A DNA stretch of 5,584 nucleotides from JARBAU01 sp029237525 (lineage in GTDB: Archaea; Thermoproteota; Nitrososphaeria; Nitrososphaerales; Nitrososphaeraceae). How positions within the stretch are numbered: position 1 is the stretch's first letter; every line of letters starts with the position of its first letter. Location of the stretch: positions 1 to 5,584 of the forward strand of contig DATBKT010000098.1 in NCBI GenBank assembly GCA_036555705.1, written 5' to 3'. Shown one piece after another: positions 1 to 4,877 of the stretch. Both the position numbers and the translations under genes were made by a program. The notes below the pieces were generated by a model. The model had not been told where the DNA came from. It ran no database searches and worked only from the letters and a program-made list of their open reading frames with translations.

Positions 1-118
1 TGTAGAATCCAGCCGCCTTAAGGGATGCGCCTCCTACCTAAGTCCAGCACCGAATTCACCAACGTCCGCGTGTATAACTGGTCAGTCAGAGGAAATTATC
101 AGTAATATGGGTTATTGA
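1..118 (+). CDS. 3' end of an unidentified protein gene (partial)
   Basis: Reading from base 2, an open frame of 38 codons runs from the left edge to a TGA at 116-118. The stretch is clearly more GC-rich than the DNA after it, which supports coding. The tail contains two cysteines, a proline-rich patch (SPAPNSPTSACITG) and ends SEEIISNMGY, with the look of a helical C-terminus. I do not recognise the family and assign no function. There is no competing long frame on the other strand. A T-rich stretch follows at about 163-181, a possible termination region. The alternative is that these bases belong to a structured RNA; I found no tRNA or rRNA signature. Confidence 0.42.
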   Translation, partial: VESSRLKGCASYLSPAPNSPTSACITGQSEEIISNMGY

Positions 119-159
119 AAATATTTATTCACACAAATAAGTTACAGACTCTTAGCTAC

Positions 160-181
160 AATTTATTATTATTTTTGTTAT
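160..181 (+). terminator. T-rich stretch, possible archaeal terminator
   Basis: A T-rich run including TTTTTG lies about 45 bases after the TGA of the partial gene at the left edge. Archaeal RNA polymerase can terminate on U-rich runs without a hairpin. In DNA this AT-rich, such runs also occur by chance, so this is only a candidate. Confidence 0.2.
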
Positions 182-288
182 AAAAGAGACAATTGTTTGA
201 ATGTACAGTAGGATTGGGATCAGATACACGAGGGACCAACCAGCGTATTCAGAGAACTAGTATTAAATATAATCGATTAAAAGATAGA

Positions 289-296
289 TATATAAA
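289..296 (+). promoter_or_regulatory. TATA box (box A) upstream of the 37-residue ORF
   Basis: TATATAAA sits at 289-296, preceded by purine-rich sequence (AAGATAGA) that could act as a BRE. Its centre is about 24 bases upstream of the ATG at 316, so transcription would start at or very near that ATG and give a leaderless mRNA, as is common in these archaea. The spacing is slightly short of the usual 26 to 27. Confidence 0.35.
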
Positions 297-315
297 ATTG
301 CTACAATGATGAGAG

Positions 316-429
316 ATGGATATTTCTCTAAGATTTGATTTCGTTACAATCGTAGGCGTCACATTATTTATGTTACTACTAGCTGCAATAATTTTACCCA
401 CGAGACCAAAAAGAAAAAGCAAAGACTAG
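316..429 (+). CDS. Small single-pass membrane protein, 37 residues
   Basis: The ATG at 316 opens a 37-codon frame ending in TAG at 427-429. An in-frame TGA at 310-312 lies just before it, so no longer start exists. The protein begins MDISLRFDF, continues with one strongly hydrophobic helix at about residues 9-27 (VTIVGVTLFMLLLAAIIL) and ends in a basic tail (TRPKRKSKD). By the positive-inside rule the tail would face the cytoplasm. A TATA box at 289-296 supports leaderless expression. It resembles the small membrane proteins often missed by annotation, but no family is recognised. It stands alone in a gene-poor region, so a chance frame cannot be excluded. Confidence 0.42.
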   Translation: MDISLRFDFVTIVGVTLFMLLLAAIILPTRPKRKSKD

Positions 430-647
430 GAAAGTAATCTTAGCATTTAAATCATTGTCAAAACAACCGAGCCTCAGCTTACACAAGCAATGATAATACT
501 GATATTCCTAATTTACTCACTTTGCAAGAATCGATTCAGCGATCATCAATGCAAGCAAAATAATAAAAGGCCTCGCGGCAATAATAAGCGCATTAATTGC
601 TTGATTCGTGGTGACATACAGCAATGATAATTAATACGTAAATGAGA

Positions 648-683
648 TCGATTTCTGACTATGCACTATTAGACAGAAATCGA
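648..683. repeat. Stem-loop, 10-bp perfect stem plus 3 bp
   Basis: TCGATTTCTG at 648-657 is the perfect reverse complement of CAGAAATCGA at 674-683. One A-A mismatch (658/673) is followed by three more pairs (659-661 with 670-672), leaving an 8-base loop at 662-669. No T-run follows on either strand, so a simple terminator role is not supported. It could be an RNA hairpin or an operator; no neighbouring gene explains it. Confidence 0.4.
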
Positions 684-866
684 ATTGAATAATAAAGAAA
701 TCCCAGAAAGCTGATGAGGGAGGTAAGAGATATATCGAAGGCGAAATGAAAATGGTAGTTAGATCTAGGTTTGAATGAAATAGTTAGGTAACTGTACCTA
801 AAACCTAATATAATTAATATGCGACGCTTAAGGAGCCTACACTATGATATGAATGCTGTTAACATT

Positions 867-911
867 GTAGCGTGATTTGCTGCTATTTTGCAGCACATGC
901 TACTTTGTTTT
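867..911 (+). terminator. Strong stem-loop followed by a T-rich run
   Basis: The inner stem TGCTGC (878-883) pairs with GCAGCA (890-895) around a 6-base loop (TATTTT). An outer stem of 8 pairs follows, 867-874 with 896-903, with one G-T pair and a 3-base bulge (ATT, 875-877). TTTGTTTT follows directly at 904-911. Shape and tail look like a factor-independent terminator for + strand transcription, although archaea mainly need only the U-run. No clear + strand gene ends just upstream, so it may instead be part of a small structured RNA. Confidence 0.35.
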
Positions 912-1006
912 GGAACTAAGTGCAATTCTAGTTAAAAAGATCAAATAATTTCTAAGGTTTCAAATAGCAGCGCTTTCAAAAATATAATCTAATCAGCCTG
1001 CGATTT

Positions 1007-1207
1007 TTAAAATTTAGTAATCCTACAATAAAGCGATAGCCAGTATATCAAGAGCTTTCTGTAGCCAAATGAAAGCATCTTCTGGTTTTTGAATTTCTGG
1101 AATGCTAACGGAGGATCCATATAACTGTTCACTTCAAACCCTTTGCGTTCTAATCGTGCTTTGCTTGCTGGTTGGGTAGTGGGAGCGTTTTCGACGGTTT
1201 TAGCTGA
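1007..1207 (-). pseudogene. Remnant of a response-regulator receiver domain
   Basis: On the minus strand, an open frame without an upstream start runs from 1207 down to a TAA at 1007-1009. Its middle reads KARLERKGFEVNSYMDP and continues PLAFQKFK. This matches the helix 1 to helix 2 segment of receiver (CheY-like) domains as found in Nitrososphaeria: L-x-x-x-GF-x-V-x-SY-x-DP-x-x-A-x-x-x-FK. The acidic pocket that should precede it is degraded (VENAP where DDEP is expected), there is no start codon at the N-terminus, and after FK the sequence loses the phospho-acceptor strand (expected YDLLLLDIKMP). The only in-frame ATG (1120) lies inside the domain. I read it as a decayed, non-functional copy. 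A frame on the opposite strand (1125-1244) is probably its shadow. Resemblance is by eye only. Confidence 0.45.
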
Positions 1208-1241
1208 TTATGCTAGAAGCAGAAGGATGCGCAAACATAAT

Positions 1242-1263
1242 TAATAAATAAATAAATAAATAG
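1242..1263. repeat. TAAA microsatellite, left copy
   Basis: Four perfect TAAA units at 1245-1260 lie within a run ending in TAG at 1263. The 17 bases at 1247-1263 (AATAAATAAATAAATAG) recur exactly at 1622-1638. The two copies bracket the decayed transposase region. Confidence 0.7.
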
Positions 1264-1512
1264 ATATGTAGGCTTTGTTACCTTAACCATGATCCACAGC
1301 TAAGAATTTCATGAATCTTGTTCTGTCCAAATTATTTTGAATCTACTAGCCAAGAAGGCATATCTCTGAACCCATTTCCATATAGTTACATGATTCCTTT
1401 TTACTATGGACGAAGATGACAAACATTTGGCTTCTAACCTGAAGCTTCTGGAATTATAATAAAGGTATAAGCCATAGCTAACTCCAGCTAGGTGTGTCCT
1501 GGTTCTATCCAT
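1264..1512 (-). pseudogene. Decayed IS6-like transposase, N-terminal part
   Basis: The ATG at 1512 (minus) opens 67 codons ending in TGA at 1309. The protein starts MDRTRTHLAGVSYGLYLYYN and carries the helix-turn-helix segment KRNHVTIWKWVQRYA (about residues 38-52). This is the hallmark N-terminal motif of IS6/IS240-type DDE transposases (TIYRWVQRYAP in bacterial members). After residue 67 the coding signal continues in another frame as FMKFLAVD at about 1292-1312, then GNKAY near 1270-1284. This is where the first catalytic Asp region (FLVDET..KVGNKAYW) is expected, here broken by a frameshift and stop codons. The element then ends at the TAAA tract; the rest of the catalytic domain is missing (full length is usually 200 to 240 residues). 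The start codon lies in the loop of a long inverted repeat. It is certainly not functional. Confidence 0.65.
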
Positions 1513-1537
1513 AAACTAAAACTAGGACAACCTAGCT
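1486..1537. repeat. Imperfect inverted repeat enclosing the transposase start codon
   Basis: Arm 1486-1504 pairs with arm 1519-1537: 8 bp (AGCTAGGT with ACCTAGCT), a single bulged G at 1494, 6 bp (TGTCCT with AGGACA), one G-T pair and 3 more bp. The loop of 14 bases (1505-1518) contains the minus-strand ATG (1510-1512) of the transposase relic. It may be a translational control hairpin of the element, or a terminal inverted repeat pair; the second reading lacks a matching copy at the other end. Confidence 0.6.
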
Positions 1538-1621
1538 ATACAGATTACCTTAAATTAACAGAGGCCTTTATTGATACTAAGAACCTAAAATCAACGAAAT
1601 TTGATTTGGATCCATGTGTAC

Positions 1622-1638
1622 AATAAATAAATAAATAG
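1622..1638. repeat. TAAA microsatellite, right copy
   Basis: This is an exact 17-base copy of the tract ending at 1263 (AATAAATAAATAAATAG), with three TAAA units. Together the copies flank the 358 bases holding the transposase relic and its start-codon hairpin. Confidence 0.7.
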
Positions 1639-1655
1639 ACAGCAGCTTAAAATTT

Positions 1656-1764
1656 TAATGAAGGTTGGTTGGAATCATCAATCCTTCTGTTTTAGCTGTC
1701 CTGTGCAACTTTTTCAGAAGCGATGACCTAAAAGGAGAATAGGCCTACAGACCAACCTTCATTA
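1656..1764. repeat. 14-bp perfect inverted repeat with nested stems (structured RNA or mini-element)
   Basis: TAATGAAGGTTGGT at 1656-1669 is the exact reverse complement of 1751-1764. Inside, TCATC (1675-1679) pairs with GATGA (1722-1726), and CTTCTG (1684-1689) pairs with CAGAAG (1715-1720), so the arms are nested in the right order for one long folded structure. TTT flanks both outer ends (1653-1655 and 1765-1767) and could be a 3-bp target duplication. No open frame of note lies inside. It could be a non-coding RNA or a short non-autonomous transposon; the sequence alone does not decide. Confidence 0.45.
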
Positions 1765-2149
1765 TTTGATAAGATGTACCAAGTGAAGGAATAGAATAAA
1801 GCTGATAGTAGTACTAATCGATGTAATTAATATAGTACTAAGAGTTTTTCAAAAAGAGATCATCGGAATAGGCCAAATTATGCATTAGATCAAATTTTGT
1901 CGGAGTAAAATTCATCAAAGTTTGAGAGTACAGCTGGAATTGGCAGTGAAATTAACTGTCATCGGGACTTTATAGATTAACCGTAGTATCAAACAGACTT
2001 AGGTGTTTGACTTTTTGGAGTAGGCACTTAGTAGGGATTAGATATACACATGATGAGAAACATTGAAAAATATTTTTTATCTTGGCTAATATTAGATCCT
2101 GAAAGATTTATCTTATAAATAATTGCGCACCTAACACTCGATCAAAATT
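1765..2149. other. Intergenic stretch, no gene recognised
   Basis: Only short frames are seen. A + frame from about 1836 to 1978 is open except for one TAA but resembles nothing I know. The direct repeat TAGTACTAA occurs twice near 1810 and 1835. A 7-bp stem-loop TCAAACA (1989-1995) / TGTTTGA (2004-2010) is followed by CTTTTT on the + strand. AAAAA at 2066-2070 is a T-run for minus-strand transcription about 80 bases past the cupredoxin stop codon and may help end that transcript. Confidence 0.4.
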
Positions 2150-2926
2150 TCAGTTAACATTGACAACGAATCTAGCCGTGTCCGGAGTGACTGGTGAAAA
2201 CAAAACGTCATATATTGTAACTGACGCTTCATATTTACCAGGAGTTAGAAATCTGTACATTGCCTGTTCTAATCCTCCATTAGAATGAAGGCCCTGCTTG
2301 AATAGTGGCTTATTGTTCCTACTGCTAGTATTGTTGTCATTGAACAAGGTAAAATCATAATCAACATGTTTCTGATTTCTATTGGTTTTTTGGTTGATAA
2401 AGTTAATCAAAAAATGTGTCTCTTTACCTACCTTTGCTTTAATAGGCTGTTGAATCAATTCAATATTGACATTATTTTTCATATTTCGAGAAACAATAGT
2501 AGTGTTAGTATCATTAGACACTGAGATTGTACCCTTCATCCATGGATAGTTCGGAGATGAATATTCATAAATTCCATCGTTATCAAATTTGTACGAAAAA
2601 TTCCCATCATGTGATATTAATCCAGATTCAGTTATCTGTCGTGTTGTTGCAGAACTACTGTTGTTCTTAATTGTAGAAAGAATAATCTTGTGCAAAACGT
2701 CATCAGTGTTATACCATTTTACAGTCTTTCCTGGCTTGGTCAGATAATAGGTTGAATCAAAATAGCTAGGACTCGTCCTCTCGCTTGCGCCAGGAAGAAT
2801 TGTAATAATATTATCAGCAAGAACCTTAGTTGGTATGAGAACAAGAAAGCACAATGCAGCTAATGTTAAGAAGTATACTGCAGACTGCCTAAGGGTAGTG
2901 GATGAAATACCACACTTATATATCAT
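2150..2926 (-). CDS. Secreted two-domain cupredoxin-like protein with degenerate copper site
   Basis: 258 residues. An N-terminal signal peptide is visible: Arg13, a hydrophobic core at about 15-32, and a likely cut after VLA (37). Residues 40-138 form a plastocyanin/azurin-type cupredoxin domain: VKWYNTDDVLHK supplies the first copper-ligand His (79), and the closing loop YSSPNYPWMKG ends in the axial Met (130). In the usual C-x-x-H-P-W-M loop the Cys and second His are here Ser124 and Tyr127, so a blue type 1 copper centre is not expected. Residues about 150-258 form a beta-rich Ig-like domain (HVDYDF at 187-192; closing LFSPVTPDTARFVVNV), a partner domain seen in many secreted thaumarchaeal cupredoxins. 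Several N-x-S/T sites (Asn88, Asn109, Asn138) could be glycosylated. It probably acts at the cell surface as an electron-transfer relative or a structural/binding protein. The gene stands alone with its own TATA box. Family call strong, role open. Confidence 0.85.
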   Translation of the reverse strand: MIYKCGISSTTLRQSAVYFLTLAALCFLVLIPTKVLADNIITILPGASERTSPSYFDSTYYLTKPGKTVKWYNTDDVLHKIILSTIKNNSSSATTRQITESGLISHDGNFSYKFDNDGIYEYSSPNYPWMKGTISVSNDTNTTIVSRNMKNNVNIELIQQPIKAKVGKETHFLINFINQKTNRNQKHVDYDFTLFNDNNTSSRNNKPLFKQGLHSNGGLEQAMYRFLTPGKYEASVTIYDVLFSPVTPDTARFVVNVN

Positions 2927-2950
2927 GAAACATTGTTGGCTTGATTTCGC

Positions 2951-2961
2951 TTAAAAATATA
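2951..2961 (-). promoter_or_regulatory. TATA box of the cupredoxin gene
   Basis: On the minus strand, TATATTTTTAA covers 2961 to 2951. Its centre is about 31 bases upstream of the ATG at 2926, which predicts a transcription start near 2931 and a leader of only a few bases. No Shine-Dalgarno sequence is seen before the ATG, which fits near-leaderless expression. Confidence 0.45.
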
Positions 2962-3006
2962 GCTAGAGGGGATTTGCAACCAGACTCAGTCCGCTAAGGC
3001 TATTTG

Positions 3007-3273
3007 TCAATTATTCATTAAAGACAATAGTATAAACATTGAGTGTTCTATGGATTCAATTACGAAAAATATTGCCAACTTCGGAGCCTGAGGAACAAGT
3101 GTAGATGGTGTAGCCCCAAAGCGATTTGCAAGAACGAAGCAAATTTGCAAATTGCTTCTGGGGTTCCATCCAACACTCATTGTTGCCAGATGTAAGTTAA
3201 ATAACTTGGAACACGTTTTCAAGAGGGAGAGAGGGGTGGAAAAATTGTGTGAAGATTTGATAGCCTCAATCAT
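3007..3273 (-). CDS. Doubtful 88-residue open frame, possibly an antisense shadow
   Basis: The frame runs from the ATG at 3273 to TGA at 3007 on the minus strand. The protein (MIEAIKSSHNFSTPLS..., middle SVGWNPRSNLQICFVLANRFG) matches no family I know and has no signal peptide or clear motif. On the + strand a longer frame, 2961-3292, is open apart from one TGA at 3089-3091 and reads more like a normal soluble protein (GTSVDGVAPKRFARTKQICK, then LNNLEHVFKRERGVEKL). That + frame may be a pseudogene in which one Arg codon (CGA) became TGA, and the minus frame its shadow. It lies just upstream of the cupredoxin promoter. I cannot decide between the strands. Confidence 0.22.
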   Translation of the reverse strand: MIEAIKSSHNFSTPLSLLKTCSKLFNLHLATMSVGWNPRSNLQICFVLANRFGATPSTLVPQAPKLAIFFVIESIEHSMFILLSLMNN

Positions 3274-3292
3274 CTTATTTTTATTCAGTTAA

Positions 3293-3634
3293 CAGATTAT
3301 AGTTAGAAAAACAAGAATAATTAGAGCATATTTCAATCCTTAATATTTTGAGACATTTGTGTTAAGATATGATTGTAGGATCAAGTAGGAGAGATTCTAT
3401 TTGCACTGGAATATCTTCTAGTCTCATCTAAAATCACAGTGATCATGGTGTATAAATCTCTTCAAATTTAATGTAATTCGGATCAATGCACATGAAGTTA
3501 AATTTAGGATTTAGAATTAATGGCAAAAAACGATATGATCTAGTGTAGGCGTGGCTAAATCTAAATGAGCGAGCGTTGTAATCAGGTAAGTATTTTTAGC
3601 CAATTATTTATTGCTCAACAAGACTACGTGAAGC
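3293..3634. other. Intergenic stretch downstream of the SDR gene
   Basis: No full gene is seen. On the minus strand a 50-codon frame lacking a usable N-terminal start runs from 3595 to TGA at 3443-3445 and ends NFMCIDPNYIKFEEIYTP. It could be a gene remnant, but I do not recognise it. The inverted repeat TGGCTAAA (3552-3559) / TTTAGCCA (3595-3602) lies 30 to 80 bases past the SDR stop codon, and AAAAAA at 3525-3530 gives a T-run on the minus strand; either could serve in ending the SDR transcript. Confidence 0.35.
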
Positions 3635-4486
3635 TTAACTCGAAAAGTTCTTCTTTATTATATTTCTGAACTCAACGTCAGGAAGATTTTTTCGCGCATC
3701 TATTAAAGCATCGGCATCATCTCCAACTGTATATCTTAGATGGGGATTTTCTGATAAAACTGCTTGTAATATTACCTTTGCTACCTCTTGTGGATGCAGT
3801 GAAGTAGGACTTGCCATCATCATCTTAAAACTGTTATCAAGCTTTTGGGTTAGCGAAAAGTAAGGAGATTTTGGGTCTTGGGCCTTTTTTGCTGAAATGC
3901 TAGAATTAATAATATTGGTTCTGATTACACCAGGTTCGATTATAATTACTCTAATCCCGAACGACTCTAGCTCAAAAGCGATTGATTCGCTTAGTCCTTC
4001 CAATGCAAATTTGGTACTGTGATATGCAGACAGTACGGGAAGACCAATTCGTCCTCCCACCGAACTAACGTTTACTATTGTGCCGTATCTTTGATTTCGC
4101 ATCACAGGTAGGACTTGCTGAGTTACTCGTACTACTCCAAAAAAATTTGTTTCAAATTGTGCTTTTATCTCTACCATTGACATGTCTTCAACTGATCCAA
4201 AAAGTCCGTAGCCCGCATTATTGACTAGAACATCGAGTCTTTTCTCCGCAGTTACTATTTTGGTTATCGCATCTTTAACTGACCCATCGTCACGAACATC
4301 GAGCTGAATAACATATAATGGCAGATTATTTTTATCGGCAATCTCCCTTATGTTCTTAGATTTATCCAAATTTCGCATTGAAGCATAAGTTTTAAATCCA
4401 GCGTTCGCGAGCATGACAGCAGTTTCGAGTCCTATACCACTCGAGCTACCCGTTACAAGAGCGACCTTTTCATTTTGCATACCCAT
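3635..4486 (-). CDS. Short-chain dehydrogenase/reductase (classical SDR), probably NADP(H)-dependent
   Basis: 283 residues, full length for a classical SDR with an added C-terminal tail. The Rossmann fold is complete: cofactor motif TGSSSGIG (12-19), Asp63 of LDVRD contacting the adenine, NNAG (89-92), and catalytic tetrad Asn114, Ser142, Tyr155 and Lys159 in YHSTK, followed by PGVIRT (185-190). Arg38 after the second strand favours NADP(H). It should be a cytoplasmic oxidoreductase acting on an alcohol, ketone or similar carbonyl; the substrate cannot be told from sequence. The segment after 190 (NSSISAKKAQDPKSPYFSLTQKL, a loop over the active site) and the tail with RYTVGDDADALIDARKNLPD resemble the group of SDRs often annotated as retinol-dehydrogenase-like or oxidoreductases of unknown substrate. 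It is a stand-alone gene. Two ATGs lie 6 bases apart; the TATA spacing favours the second (4480), which would remove two residues. Confidence 0.93.
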   Translation of the reverse strand: MGMQNEKVALVTGSSSGIGLETAVMLANAGFKTYASMRNLDKSKNIREIADKNNLPLYVIQLDVRDDGSVKDAITKIVTAEKRLDVLVNNAGYGLFGSVEDMSMVEIKAQFETNFFGVVRVTQQVLPVMRNQRYGTIVNVSSVGGRIGLPVLSAYHSTKFALEGLSESIAFELESFGIRVIIIEPGVIRTNIINSSISAKKAQDPKSPYFSLTQKLDNSFKMMMASPTSLHPQEVAKVILQAVLSENPHLRYTVGDDADALIDARKNLPDVEFRNIIKKNFSS

Positions 4487-4503
4487 ACTAGCAAGCTCAC
4501 TGG

Positions 4504-4510
4504 TATATAA
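4504..4510 (-). promoter_or_regulatory. TATA box of the SDR gene
   Basis: On the minus strand TTATATA covers 4510 to 4504, flanked by AAA upstream. Its centre is 27 bases from the ATG at 4480 but only 21 from the ATG at 4486. The spacing therefore predicts a leaderless transcript beginning at the second ATG. Confidence 0.45.
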
Positions 4511-4663
4511 TTTGGTTATTGTTAAGATTTACGCCAATTCCGACTCTTTGATGATCGTTAGGAATCTTACCTGTAATTTTGCGACAACTATTTGTATCGA
4601 TAAAGGAAAATTAGCCTGGAATTCAGTGTATAGTGCCCAAGTGGTGGAATTTTGATACAATGA

Positions 4664-4701
4664 AGAAATTGAAAATCATCCGGGGACAGTCTTCAATTTC
4701 T
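4664..4701. repeat. Stem-loop, 10-bp perfect stem, GC-rich loop
   Basis: AGAAATTGAA (4664-4673) is the exact reverse complement of TTCAATTTCT (4692-4701). The 18-base loop holds CCGGGGAC, an unusually GC-rich island in AT-rich DNA. No T-run follows directly. An exposed GC-rich loop on an AT-rich stem suggests an RNA element rather than a terminator, but expression is unknown. Confidence 0.42.
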
Positions 4702-4851
4702 ATTTAACTCATAAATCATGTGAAAAATGTTTATTGTCAAATAGTCTATAATTTGCTCAATGTTAAGGGTACCAACGATACGAAATCCTGTTCACGTAAA
4801 TGAACTTATACGAACTAAATTCGGTTGAAGAATAAGTTGAGTAAGCTTGGT

Positions 4852-4877
4852 CTAGGATTATATTAATATAATCTTAG
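4852..4877. repeat. 26-bp near-perfect palindrome, possible operator
   Basis: The core GATTATATTAATATAATC (4856-4873) is a perfect 18-bp palindrome. Four more positions on each side extend it to CTAG...TTAG with a single mismatch (4855/4874). With no loop, it suits a dimeric DNA-binding protein better than an RNA hairpin. It lies about 300 bases upstream of the DsbA-like gene and 370 upstream of the SDR gene, which is rather far from either promoter. Confidence 0.45.

Larger units (their letters stand above)
430..1006. other. Gene-poor stretch with two stem-loops
   Basis: No convincing gene is seen. Around 517-627 all readings are short: a + frame from ATG 490 (45 codons), a + frame without any start codon ending in SALIA, and a minus frame from TTG 624 to TGA 517 (35 codons, hydrophobic). 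None has a convincing start, promoter or family, and they overlap each other. The stretch also contains the stem-loops at 648-683 and 867-903, listed separately, and a 7-bp inverted repeat TTAGGTA (784-790) / TACCTAA (795-801) with a 4-base loop. Confidence 0.4.

Noticed and set aside
1..60. GC-rich start of the window as a tRNA, RNase P or rRNA end
   Set aside because: No T-loop, acceptor pairing or conserved RNase P core could be lined up. The open + frame through it is a better explanation.
517..624. Hydrophobic 35-codon minus-strand frame from a TTG
   Set aside because: The same interval gives a hydrophobic reading on the + strand too, which suggests base composition rather than coding. 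There is no promoter at suitable spacing.
1125..1244. + strand frame ending GWVVGAFSTVLADYARSRRMRKHN region, looking like a small membrane protein with basic tail
   Set aside because: It begins after an in-frame TAA with no ATG (only CTG or TTG starts) and lies antisense to the receiver-domain relic, which matches a known family better.
1271..1282. GGCTTTGTTACC resembling the start of an IS6 terminal repeat (GGCACTGTTGCAAA)
   Set aside because: These bases encode the GNKA remnant of the transposase on the minus strand, so the likeness is coincidental, and no partner repeat is present.
1989..2016. 7-bp hairpin followed by CTTTTT
   Set aside because: It is short, on the + strand with no + gene upstream, and in AT-rich DNA such combinations occur by chance; noted only in the intergenic entry.
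4413..4655. 80-codon + strand frame overlapping the SDR gene start
   Set aside because: Its first 74 bases are antisense to the highly conserved cofactor-binding motif of the SDR gene, and the remainder resembles no family. I treat it as a shadow.
4529..4660. 43-codon minus-strand frame from a TTG, upstream of the SDR gene
   Set aside because: It has no ATG, no promoter at the right distance and no recognisable family, and it overlaps another open frame on the + strand.
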